From the NCBI GenBank assembly GCA_014359885.1, contig JACIYN010000005.1, positions 62,001 to 126,000 on the forward strand: a DNA stretch of 64,000 bases, in the 5' to 3' direction. Source of the stretch: Desulfacinum sp. Its GTDB lineage: Bacteria > Desulfobacterota > Syntrophobacteria > Syntrophobacterales > DSM-9756. Position numbers and translations under genes: made by a program. Every line of letters starts with the position of its first letter. The stretch's first letter is position 1. The notes beneath the pieces are model-generated. The model was not told where the DNA came from. It saw nothing but the letters and a program-made list of their open reading frames with translations, and ran no database searches. Of the stretch, positions 48,603 to 56,529 are shown in pieces.

Positions 48603-49985
48603 ATGACCGGAACGTCTTCTGAAGACCGCTTCCGAATCCTCATCGTGGACGACGACCTCCACGTGCGCCTTTCCCTTTCCCAATGGCTCGAAGAAGACGG
48701 ATACACGGTGGGTTCGGCCCAGGACGCCCCCGCGGCCCTTCAACTCTTCCACGAATCCCTTTGGGACGTGGTCCTGCTCGATCTTCGCATTCCGGGCGGC
48801 GACGGCCTCCAACTTCTCAAACAGATCAAGAGCACGGCCCCTCAGACGGTCGTCTTCATGATGACGGGCTACGCCACCATCGACTCCTCGGTGGCCGCCA
48901 TGAAGGAAGGCGCCTACGACTACATCGTCAAACCGGTGGACCCGGAAAAGCTCTCCGCCTCCCTTCGCGCCGTCCTTACGCGCCGCCGACAGGTGGATCG
49001 AGCCCCGGAGGACTCTCCACCGCCGGGTACGCCGGTTCGTTTCCACAACATCATCGGCAAGAGCCCACCCATGCAGCGCATCTTCGAGCTGATCCGGCGG
49101 GTGGCGGACACCAACGCCACGGTGCTCATCACGGGCGAGACCGGCACCGGGAAGGAATTGGTGGCGCGCGCCCTTCACAGCCAAAGCCTCCGGCGCTTCG
49201 GCCCCTTCGTGGCCGTGAGCTGCAGCGCGATTCCGGAAAACCTATTGGAAAGTGAGCTTTTCGGCTACGAAAAAGGAGCCTTCACCGGCGCCGAGCGCCT
49301 GAAGCAGGGGAGGTTCGAGCAGGCGGACGGCGGCACCCTCTTCCTGGACGAGGTGGGGGAAATCCCCCAAGGAACCCAGGTGAAGCTCCTTCGCGTGCTG
49401 CAAGAAAGAGCCTTCCAGCGTCTGGGCGGCACGGAGACCGTGTCCGTGGACGTGCGCCTGGTGGCGGCCACCAACAGGAATCTCTGGCGGGAAGTGGATC
49501 TGGGCCGCTTTCGAAGCGATCTGCTTTACCGCCTGAACGTGGTCCACCTGCACCTTCCCCCCCTGCGGGAACGGCTGGAAGACGTGCCGCTGCTGGCCGC
49601 CGCCTTCATGAAAAGGTTCAGCGACGAGTACGGACGGGACTTCCAGCGGATCTCGCCCGCCGCCCTGGAACGCATGCGGGCCTATCCCTGGCCGGGAAAC
49701 GTCCGGGAGCTGGAAAACACCGTGGCCCGCGCGGTGGCCCTCCACGCGGGTCCCACCCTGGAAGAATGGCACCTGCCCTTCGGCGACCGCCAACGGGAAA
49801 GGCCCGCGCAAGAACCGGACCCCGAACCACTCAGCCTTCGGGAAGTGGAACGGCGCCACATCCTCAAGATGCTCGAGCGCCACGACTGGAACATCTCCCG
49901 CACGGCCCGGGTTTTGGAAATCGATCGGACCACCCTGCACAAGAAGATCAAGAAGTACGGGTTGAAACCTCCCGACCGCCCGTGA
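48603..49985 (+). CDS. Sigma-54-dependent response regulator, NtrC family
   Basis: The product is 460 residues. A receiver (about 9-125, phospho-acceptor Asp 60 in [13 protein letters not shown]) is followed by the AAA+ domain with Walker [14 protein letters not shown] near 172, the sigma-54 contact loop GAFTGA near 223 and [12 protein letters not shown] Fis-type HTH lies at about 415-455 ([20 protein letters not shown]). The ATG at 48603 was chosen because GGAGG lies at good spacing; upstream sequence is repeat DNA. A sigma-54 promoter lies 330 bp after its stop, so the next gene is a plausible target. Confidence 0.94.
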   Translation: MTGTSSEDRFRILIVDDDLHVRLSLSQWLEEDGYTVGSAQDAPAALQLFHESLWDVVLLDLRIPGGDGLQLLKQIKSTAPQTVVFMMTGYATIDSSVAAMKEGAYDYIVKPVDPEKLSASLRAVLTRRRQVDRAPEDSPPPGTPVRFHNIIGKSPPMQRIFELIRRVADTNATVLITGETGTGKELVARALHSQSLRRFGPFVAVSCSAIPENLLESELFGYEKGAFTGAERLKQGRFEQADGGTLFLDEVGEIPQGTQVKLLRVLQERAFQRLGGTETVSVDVRLVAATNRNLWREVDLGRFRSDLLYRLNVVHLHLPPLRERLEDVPLLAAAFMKRFSDEYGRDFQRISPAALERMRAYPWPGNVRELENTVARAVALHAGPTLEEWHLPFGDRQRERPAQEPDPEPLSLREVERRHILKMLERHDWNISRTARVLEIDRTTLHKKIKKYGLKPPDRP

Positions 49986-50006
49986 GCGAGGCGGTTCGCC
50001 ACACCT

Positions 50007-50021
50007 GTGGGATTTTCCCAC
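50007..50021. promoter_or_regulatory. Candidate enhancer dyad 1 (GTGGGATTTTCCCAC)
   Basis: A perfect 6-bp inverted repeat with a 3-bp centre. A second dyad sharing GTGG-N7-CCAC is at 50089-50103. Both lie 200-310 bp upstream of the sigma-54 promoter, a normal distance for activator sites. Confidence 0.45.
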
Positions 50022-50088
50022 ACTCCCCCTTGCCGCCTTCCCCGGCCTTCCTTTGGGGCCGCAGGAAGGAGCGCCGGGTGCCCGGACC

Positions 50089-50103
50089 GTGGTTTTCTGC
50101 CAC
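50089..50103. promoter_or_regulatory. Candidate enhancer dyad 2 (GTGGTTTTCTGCCAC)
   Basis: Shares GTGG-N7-CCAC with the dyad at 50007-50021. A third dyad (GGCGGG-GTT-CCCGCC) lies at 50121-50135. Function as activator sites is inferred from position. Confidence 0.4.
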
Positions 50104-50313
50104 ACCCTTCCCGCGCATTTGGCGGGGTTCCCGCCACACCCAAGAAAGAACGGGCGGGACGAAGCCCTTTCGTGGAGGCTCCGAAAGGCGCGGGGATCCC
50201 GCGGCCGGGGCCTTGGCTTTTACCATAACATACTGATCACGCGGATCTTTCTCGATCCCATCCGAAAGCATCTCCCGAATTCCACCCCACCCGACCCCCA
50301 TTTTCGCGAAAGC

Positions 50314-50329
50314 TTGGCACACATCCTGC
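50314..50329 (+). promoter_or_regulatory. Sigma-54 (-24/-12) promoter
   Basis: TTGGCACACATCCTGC has GG and GC at the required 12-bp register and matches TGGCAC-N5-TTGC with one mismatch. It is about 98 bp upstream of the receiver gene and downstream of an NtrC-type regulator. Confidence 0.72.
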
Positions 50330-50426
50330 CTTAGCTGTTGGACACTGTGCGAGGCCGTCCGGCCCCGCTCGGTGCCAATCGGTGAAAGAGAATCGCCTTC
50401 GGGCTCAAAAGAAAGGAGACCCCGCC

Positions 50427-51044
50427 ATGTTGAACGCGCTTGTGATCGACGACGAAAGCATCGTGCTGGATTCCATCGCCTCCATCCTGAGAGGCCAGAG
50501 CTTTTCCGTGGACTTGTCCCGGGACGGGCGCCAAGGGCTGGACCAGGCCCTTCGTCGCAACTACGACGTGGTGCTCACGGACATCCGGATGCCCGAGATG
50601 AACGGCCTGGACGTCTTGCGGCGGATCAAGGAGACCAAGCCCCATGTGCCCGTCATTGTGATCACCGGATACGGTTCCGTGGATTCGGCGGTGGACGCCA
50701 TGAAGTCGGGGGCGGCCAACTACCTGGAAAAGCCCTTCACGCCGCGCCAGATCATCGAAGCGGTGGTCCAGGCCGTGGGACTGCGCAAGGGACATCCCTT
50801 CGGAGCCGATCCCGTCGTGCATCCCTATGAGGTGGAGCGTGTCCTGACCCAGGCGGCCCGCGACCCGGAAAGGGCCCGCGCCTTGCTGGAAGAGGGATCC
50901 CGCGCCCTGCCCGACCGGCTGACCACCGCGGAAAAGTGCGCCATCCTTTCCGGCGATATCGCGTGGCTGGAACGGCGCCTGGGAACCCTCACGGGGGAAG
51001 AAAGAAGCATTCTGGAGTCCCGCCTGAGCGCGGAGATCTGGTGA
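50427..51044 (+). CDS. Receiver protein with C-terminal helical extension
   Basis: The product is 205 residues. A receiver domain (about 2-120) has ALVIDDES, Asp 52 in VVLTDIRMPEMNG, and Thr/Lys in VVIVITGYG-like and LEKPFTP segments. An 85-residue helical tail follows (EVERVLTQAARDPERARALL, RTLTTAEKCAILSGD-like sequence), with no recognised output domain. The ATG at 50427 is preceded by AAAGGAG and by a sigma-54 promoter. It may be a target of the upstream NtrC-type regulator. The role of the tail is unknown. Confidence 0.9.
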   Translation: MLNALVIDDESIVLDSIASILRGQSFSVDLSRDGRQGLDQALRRNYDVVLTDIRMPEMNGLDVLRRIKETKPHVPVIVITGYGSVDSAVDAMKSGAANYLEKPFTPRQIIEAVVQAVGLRKGHPFGADPVVHPYEVERVLTQAARDPERARALLEEGSRALPDRLTTAEKCAILSGDIAWLERRLGTLTGEERSILESRLSAEIW

Positions 51045-51064
51045 GGAACGGATAAGGTCTCGGC

Positions 51065-51085
51065 GGGCGGGCGTAAAGCCCGCCC
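51065..51085. repeat. REP-like hairpin GGGCGGGC-GTAAA-GCCCGCCC
   Basis: A perfect 8-bp stem about 20 bp after the receiver gene stop. Its partner hairpin is missing here. Confidence 0.8.
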
Positions 51086-51096
51086 CTCCTTGCACC

Positions 51097-51170
51097 GCTC
51101 ATCCCTCGTCACCCGTCCCTCATCCCTCATCCTCACCACTCATCACTCGTCACCCGTCACCCGTCCCCCG
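51097..51170. repeat. Degenerate CATCACTCGTCACCC simple repeat
   Basis: About 74 bp of CATCC/CGTCACC-type units between the hairpin and the HAD gene. The same family is at 9611-9648, 42012-42060 and 53197-53224. Confidence 0.65.
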
Positions 51171-51261
51171 GTTCGGGCTCAATTGCAAAATCCCGCCGTT
51201 CTGGTATCATCGGCGCACCATCCACTTGCGGCCTTTACCCCTGAAGAAAGGAGATGCTTCC

Positions 51262-51990
51262 GTGCCCTCCCGCCTCCATCCCTTGCAGGCCGTCATCTTC
51301 GATTTCGACGGCGTGGTGGTGGATTCCGAACCCCTCCATTACAAGGCCTTCATGGAAACCCTGGCCCCTCTCGGCCTCCGACACGATTACGACACCTACG
51401 TGGAACGCTACATCGGCTTCGACGACCGGGACGCGTTTCGGGCCATCTTCGAGGATGCCGGGCGCCCGCTTCCCCCCGACCTCTTCGAGCGCCTCATCCA
51501 CGAAAAGCACAAAGCCTTCAAGCGGATCGTATCCAGGGAACTTCGTCCCTTTCCCGGCGTGCACCGGCTGGTGCAGGAATTGGTTCGGGAAGGAGTGCCG
51601 CTGGCCATCGCATCGGGAGCCGCCCGCGAGGAGATTCTCCTCATGCTGGAGGTGCTGGGGCTCCGGAAGGCCTTTCCCGTGATTGTTACGGCGGACGACG
51701 TGGCCCGAAGCAAACCCGACCCCGAAAGCTACATCCTGGCCGTTCGGCTCCTTCGGGACCGGGGAGACCTGCCGAACAGCGCTCCAGGCCGGCCGACGGG
51801 ATGCCTGGTGATCGAGGACACGCCCACGGGGATTCAAGCCGCCAAGGCGGCCGGTCTCTTCGTGGTGGGGGTGGCCCATTCGTTCCCCGTGGAGGCTCTG
51901 GGGCAGGCGGACCGGGCCGTTCCGGTGCTGTCGGATCTTTCCGTGGATCGCTTGCGATCGTTCATTCAGGATGCGGACCAGAGGGCGTAA
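51262..51990 (+). CDS. HAD-superfamily phosphatase/phosphomutase (beta-phosphoglucomutase-like)
   Basis: The product is 242 residues. Motif I is VIFDFDGVVVDSEPLHY with the nucleophilic Asp. Motif II lies in LAIASGAARE, motif III is the Lys in VARSKPDPESY, and motif IV is CLVIEDTPTGIQAA. The helical cap between motifs I and II is of the beta-PGM/GPH type. The GTG at 51262 is preceded by AAAGGAG; an upstream start would add 12 residues. It sits 12 bp before the M24 peptidase gene. The substrate is not predictable. Confidence 0.9.
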   Translation: MPSRLHPLQAVIFDFDGVVVDSEPLHYKAFMETLAPLGLRHDYDTYVERYIGFDDRDAFRAIFEDAGRPLPPDLFERLIHEKHKAFKRIVSRELRPFPGVHRLVQELVREGVPLAIASGAAREEILLMLEVLGLRKAFPVIVTADDVARSKPDPESYILAVRLLRDRGDLPNSAPGRPTGCLVIEDTPTGIQAAKAAGLFVVGVAHSFPVEALGQADRAVPVLSDLSVDRLRSFIQDADQRA

Positions 51991-52002
51991 GGAGGATGGC
52001 CC

Positions 52003-53199
52003 ATGCGGATCGTGCCGTCGGAAGAGATCGCTTCTCGTCTCGTGACCTTTCAGGCCGGACTGAAAAAGATCGGGGTTCACGCCGCTATCATTCGCCAAAA
52101 CACCGACCTCTACTACTTCACGGGAACGGTCCAGGACGGCTATCTGATCGTGCCCGCCGAAGGAAAGCCGGTCTTCGCCGTTCGGCGGGACGTGCGGAGG
52201 GCCCAGGAACAGTCGCCGCTTCGTCCCGTCGTTCCCCTGGGGAGCCTCAAGGAGCTTCCCGCCCTGGTGGACGAAGCCGCGGGCGTGCCCGCCCCGCGCA
52301 CCCTGGGCCTGGAACTGGACGTGCTTCCCGCAGCCACCTTCTTTTTCTTCGACGAGAAACTCTTTCCCAAGGATCATCTGGTGGACGTGGGAGGCCTCAT
52401 CCGCCAGGTCCGCATGGTGAAGTCGGCCTGGGAGCTTTCCATGATGCGCCGGGCGGCCCGGATTTCCCACGCCGTGGCCCGGGCCGTCCCCGACCTCATC
52501 CGGGAAGGCATGAGCGAATGGGACCTCATGGCGGAGCTCCAGCGGGTGGCCCTTCTCCACGGTCACCTGGGCTTCTCCCGCGTCCGGGCCTTCAACCTGG
52601 AAATCTTCTTCGGGCATATCCTTTCCGGGCCGGAAGCCGCCACGCCGTCCTACGCCGACTCCCCCACGGGAGGCCCCGGCGTCAGCCCCGCTTTCGGACA
52701 GGGCTCCGGTGCACGGGCCCTGAAGCGCGGGGACCTCATCAGCGTGGACACCATGATGAACCACCACGGCTACCTGAACGACCAGACACGAAACTTCAGC
52801 CTGGGAGAGCCCCATCCGCTCCTCAGAGACATCCACGCCTTTTGCCACGACCTTCACCAATGGCTCAGGGAGAACGCCAAACCCGGAGCGGTCACGGGCG
52901 AGCTCTACGATGCCGTTTTGGCTTTGGTGGAAAAGGCGGGCCGGAGGGAAAACTTCATGGGCCCCGGCGGCAACGGGGTTTCCTTCCTGGCCCATGGGCT
53001 GGGCCTGGAGGTGGACGAATTTCCCTTTATCGCCAGGGGCCAGAAGATGGTTCTGCAGGAGGGCATGACCCTCGCCTTCGAGCCCAAATGGGCCGTTCCC
53101 GGCGTGGGCATCGCCGGCTACGAGAACACCTACGTGGTCACGGCCGACGGCCTGGAATCCCTCAACGAGACGCCGGAGGACCTGGTGGTGATTTCGTGA
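52003..53199 (+). CDS. M24-family Xaa-Pro peptidase-like protein
   Basis: The product is 398 residues. A creatinase-type N-terminal domain (about 1-140) precedes the pita-bread catalytic domain. In that domain the metal ligands are VDTMMNHHGYLNDQTRNFS (Asp pair), the His in FLAHGLGLEVDEFP, and the Glu residues in LAFEPKWAVPG and GYENTYVVT. The set is complete, so an active metallopeptidase is likely. It follows the HAD gene in one apparent transcript. The TGA stop at 53197 coincides with the start of a GTGATG-type simple repeat. Confidence 0.9.
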   Translation: MRIVPSEEIASRLVTFQAGLKKIGVHAAIIRQNTDLYYFTGTVQDGYLIVPAEGKPVFAVRRDVRRAQEQSPLRPVVPLGSLKELPALVDEAAGVPAPRTLGLELDVLPAATFFFFDEKLFPKDHLVDVGGLIRQVRMVKSAWELSMMRRAARISHAVARAVPDLIREGMSEWDLMAELQRVALLHGHLGFSRVRAFNLEIFFGHILSGPEAATPSYADSPTGGPGVSPAFGQGSGARALKRGDLISVDTMMNHHGYLNDQTRNFSLGEPHPLLRDIHAFCHDLHQWLRENAKPGAVTGELYDAVLALVEKAGRRENFMGPGGNGVSFLAHGLGLEVDEFPFIARGQKMVLQEGMTLAFEPKWAVPGVGIAGYENTYVVTADGLESLNETPEDLVVIS

Positions 53200-53224
53200 T
53201 GAGTGATGGGTGACGGGTGACGAG
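53197..53224. repeat. GTGATG/GTGAC simple repeat at the M24 stop
   Basis: Starts at the TGA stop codon and continues as TGAGTGATGGGTGACGG-type units. The same arrangement is seen at the rtcB stop. Confidence 0.65.
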
Positions 53225-53257
53225 CCTGAATCTGGGAGATGGTCTTAAAGTCCTGAA

Positions 53258-53328
53258 GGGAGGGCGTAAAGCCCGCCCCTACAAACGGACACGGACTCCT
53301 CGGGTACGGGCGGGGTTTATCGCCGCTC
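53258..53328. repeat. Paired hairpin module, copy 2
   Basis: GGGAGGGC-GTAAA-GCCCGCCC (53258-53278) and GGGCGGGG-TTTAT-CGCCGCTC (53308-53328). Spacing equals that of 34927-34997; the stems are partly decayed by mutation. Confidence 0.75.
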
Positions 53329-53488
53329 GCTCATCACGCGGTGCATGAGACACCCGATCAGTCATGGCTTCCCCTGCGCCACCCCGCTTAGATGAAAGAG
53401 CGGAGCAAGAAACATTTTCTGTAAGAGCCGGCTTGCCAGCGATCCGAATCGCAGCCAAGGCCGCTCCTCACATTGAAAAAACTTATTC

Positions 53489-53523
53489 GCGTCTATTTGC
53501 GTTCATTCGCGGTTCTCTTTCAC
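53489..53523 (+). repeat. 35-bp dispersed repeat, copy 2
   Basis: Matches the reverse complement of 48503-48537 at 33 of 35 positions. Confidence 0.8.
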
Positions 53524-53560
53524 ATGAACCCCCACCACGGGCAGCCCGTGACACCGAAGG

Positions 53561-53655
53561 ATGAAACGCACCTTTGGCAAGCAGACCCCTGTAGGGGCGA
53601 ATAATCATTCGCCCCTACAGGCCGCGCGCACGAACGAGACGAGGTCGCGTTTCAT
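53561..53655. repeat. 95-bp foldback repeat, copy 2
   Basis: Terminal arms ATGAAACGCACCT (53561-53573) and AGGTCGCGTTTCAT (53642-53655), central hairpin 53589-53620. The left flank contains an extra hairpin CACGGGC-A-GCCCGTG (53535-53551 region). Confidence 0.82.
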
Positions 53656-53725
53656 GTAAAATCGCCCAGCTTAGGACGAAACAAGACGCACCCCTTGTCG
53701 GCGCCGCCTGCAAGTCCGGGCCTGG

Positions 53726-56413
53726 CTACTGGAGCGCCAGGTGAGGAGCGCGCAGGAGCCGGCTGATCTGACGGCCGTAGTACTGGACCAGCTGCCGATC
53801 CCCCACGAACTCGAACTTCTCCACCGTCTTGTCCCGCCCCTTCACCTCATGGGCGCGCCGTTCCAGCAACCCCTTTTCCACGTAGTAGGTCAGGGCGTTT
53901 CGGCAGACGATCTTGGAAACCGATTCGGGCCTTTCGATCAGCTCCAGCTTCAGGTTCTTTTCTCCTGCGGCCAGGATCTTCTTGACGAAATCCTTTTCCG
54001 TATAGGGCTTCTTCTCCACGTAGCGCATGGACCGCAGCACGAGCCAGTAGGTTTCGAAGAAGTTCCGGATGAGCCCGTGGAAGGCCTGGGCGGCCGTGAG
54101 TCCCCTGTGAGTCAATAGATACGGCTGATCTTCGGCGGGTTCCATGTGGCGCAGCCACCCCAAGCGTTCGAACACGTCCAGCACGTGCTTGGCCAACTGG
54201 TGATCCCGCACGTCCATGTCGTAGACGAATTCGTACTTGAACAGATCCTTCATGAAGGCCACGTCCTCCAGGATCTGGCTCAGGCTGAACCGGAACGTCT
54301 CCTGGCTCAGAATGGACGTGGACACGAAAGCCGCCGGCAGCAGGAAGTGGATGATGTTGTTCTTGTAGTATTCCAGTGCCAGGCGCTTGGGATCCTCCAT
54401 GGTATAGACTTCGTCCTCCAGGTCGTCGTCCTCGTCCTTGAGGCGATCCAGGAGCTTGTTTTTCACCAGGTCCCGGATGGTTTCGTCCACCACCTGCTCG
54501 GCATGGCGGAAGGTGCGGGAAAACCGCACCTGGTTCTGTTCCAGATAGCGCAGGAAGGTGAGACACGTGCCCAGGAGCTCCGCCTTGGACACCCCGCGGC
54601 GGGAACGGGAAAGCAGCGCGGCGGAAACCAAGGCGTGGGGCGTCACCAGGGAGGAGTCGTTGATGGCGGAGATGATCCGGTAGGCGAAGTCCCGGTACAT
54701 GGCATGGCGGAGCTTCCCGCTCATCTTCTCCAAGTCGTACCGGTTCCGCTCCAGATAGCGCTGGAGCGACATGGGTTCGGCGAACCGAACATAAACCCGC
54801 CCGTAGCGCTTTTTAAGAAAACGCCGGGCCCGGACCAGCTGGCCCAGGTTCTCGTCCTGCTTGGTCCCGCCCTTGATCTCGTTGACGTACACCTCTTCTT
54901 CCGGAATGCGATCGTAACAGATGGCCGTGGGGACAAAGACCAGGTCGTCACAGAACCCTTCCTGCACGGCCTGGATGAGGATGGACAGGAGCCCCATCTT
55001 GGGCAGCACCATCTTGCCGGTGCGGCTCCGGCCTCCCTCGATGAAGAACTCGATGTTGTGGCCGAACTGCACCATGGTCTTCACGTAGAGCGAGAAGACC
55101 TCGGAATAGAAGCGCGCTCCCTTGAAGGTCCTCCGGATGAAGAAGGCGCCTCCCCTGCGGAAGATCGGTCCCAGGGGCCAGAAGGAGAGGTTCTTTCCGG
55201 CGGCGATGAAGGGAGAGTACAGATTGTTTCGAAAGAGGATGTAGGACAGGATCAGGTAGTCGATGTGGCTCTTGTGGCAGGGCACGTAAACCAGGGTGTT
55301 GTGGCGCGCGGCCTTGCGCACCCGGTTGAGGCTCTCCATGTCCACTTCGATCCCGTCGAACAGGTTGTTCCACATCCAGGTGAGCACCCTCTCGCCGATC
55401 TGGATGAGGGTGTAGCTGTAGTCGGCGGCGATCTCCTCCAGGTATTCGTCCGCCTCCTTTCGGATCTTCCACACGGGCTCTCCCGACGCCTTGGCACGGC
55501 GGCGCATGAAGGCTTCCAGTTTGGGATGATGGAGGATGATCTCCTTGAGCTCCAGCTTGGACTTGATCCGCGGTCCCACGATGGCCCGCCGAACCTCGTC
55601 GATGCTTTCGATGAGCCCGCGGCGCACCTCAAAGACCTGTTTGCGCCGCTCCCACAGATCCTCGGAAAGCTCCGTCTGCACCTCCTGGAGATTGACCGGC
55701 TCGCCCACTTCCATGACCGCGTAGGAGTAGTTGCGGATGAAGGACACCAGCTTTCGGAGAAGACCCGGCCGCTCCGGATTGCCGAAGACGATCTCCCAGA
55801 AACCCCGCCGCTGGCGGCTCGGCGCCCGGCTATAGAGCAGCATGAGGGGCACCACGTAGATGGGCCGGTCCATCTTCTTCTGGATATCGAAGAGGTGTTC
55901 CAACGGATCGTTTCGCACCATGACCGTACGCTGGTAATAGCCCTTTTCGCCCAAAAGGAAGAGGAGCCCCGATCGGCCTTGGCGCACCGCCTTTTCGTAG
56001 TAGCCCGAGGCGTAGGGGTCCGGAATGCCGTCCCGGGTGAGGAACCGGGCGAAGTTGTGCACGATGAGCTTCAAGGCGTACCAGCGCTTCTGCCAGAAGT
56101 AGGGGCGGAGATCGAACAGGAACGTGGGCGCGGGAAGGCCCAGCTGGTGCAGCCGCAGGTTCGCATAGACGAAATCCAGCTGGGACCGGTACTTGAGGGC
56201 GTAGATGACCGTCCCTTGCCGTCCCAGGGACTCCAGCATCTCCTGCTGATCCTGGGGAATGGCCGTTTTGGCCATGAGTTTTTCAAAGACCGGGCGAAGC
56301 AGAAATTGGGGCCGTCCGGGAACGGAAAAACCGAAGGGATCCTCCTTGAGGCTCGATCCTTCCTGGGGTCCCGGAAGGAAACGCTCCTTGACTCTCTTCA
56401 ACCAGTTGCTCAT
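53726..56413 (-). CDS. plsB: Glycerol-3-phosphate 1-O-acyltransferase (PlsB)
   Basis: The product is 895 residues, close to the family length. The acyltransferase core lies at about 390-560, with the catalytic HX4D motif in YVPCHKSHIDYL, FFIRRTFKG and the glycerol-phosphate-binding block FFIEGGRSRTGKMVLPKMG, followed by FVPTAICYDRIPEE. N- and C-terminal regions are typical of PlsB. The enzyme makes lysophosphatidic acid at the inner membrane. The ATG at 56413 (MSNWLKRVKERF) was chosen over one at 56455. It diverges from recN. Confidence 0.93.
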   Translation of the reverse strand: MSNWLKRVKERFLPGPQEGSSLKEDPFGFSVPGRPQFLLRPVFEKLMAKTAIPQDQQEMLESLGRQGTVIYALKYRSQLDFVYANLRLHQLGLPAPTFLFDLRPYFWQKRWYALKLIVHNFARFLTRDGIPDPYASGYYEKAVRQGRSGLLFLLGEKGYYQRTVMVRNDPLEHLFDIQKKMDRPIYVVPLMLLYSRAPSRQRRGFWEIVFGNPERPGLLRKLVSFIRNYSYAVMEVGEPVNLQEVQTELSEDLWERRKQVFEVRRGLIESIDEVRRAIVGPRIKSKLELKEIILHHPKLEAFMRRRAKASGEPVWKIRKEADEYLEEIAADYSYTLIQIGERVLTWMWNNLFDGIEVDMESLNRVRKAARHNTLVYVPCHKSHIDYLILSYILFRNNLYSPFIAAGKNLSFWPLGPIFRRGGAFFIRRTFKGARFYSEVFSLYVKTMVQFGHNIEFFIEGGRSRTGKMVLPKMGLLSILIQAVQEGFCDDLVFVPTAICYDRIPEEEVYVNEIKGGTKQDENLGQLVRARRFLKKRYGRVYVRFAEPMSLQRYLERNRYDLEKMSGKLRHAMYRDFAYRIISAINDSSLVTPHALVSAALLSRSRRGVSKAELLGTCLTFLRYLEQNQVRFSRTFRHAEQVVDETIRDLVKNKLLDRLKDEDDDLEDEVYTMEDPKRLALEYYKNNIIHFLLPAAFVSTSILSQETFRFSLSQILEDVAFMKDLFKYEFVYDMDVRDHQLAKHVLDVFERLGWLRHMEPAEDQPYLLTHRGLTAAQAFHGLIRNFFETYWLVLRSMRYVEKKPYTEKDFVKKILAAGEKNLKLELIERPESVSKIVCRNALTYYVEKGLLERRAHEVKGRDKTVEKFEFVGDRQLVQYYGRQISRLLRAPHLALQ

Positions 56414-56529
56414 GATGACATCCGTCCTTTCTCCAGCCTTCGATGGGTCGAGCAAGGAAAAGAGGGTAACTTAGCAGATGCCCAAGTCGTAGAAAACGTT
56501 TTTCCCGAATTCCCGAAAGAGCTCAGGCC

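Larger units (their letters stand above)
49986..50426. other. Regulatory intergenic region between NtrC-type regulator and receiver gene
   Basis: About 440 bp with no gene. It contains three short dyads (50007-50135), a sigma-54 promoter match at 50314-50329 and a fragment of the 35-bp dispersed repeat at 50392-50407. Confidence 0.65.
53200..53725. other. Repeat-rich convergent region between M24 and plsB
   Basis: About 525 bp without a gene. It holds the simple repeat, a paired hairpin module (53258-53328), the 35-bp dispersed repeat (53489-53523) and the second 95-bp foldback (53561-53655). Confidence 0.75.
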
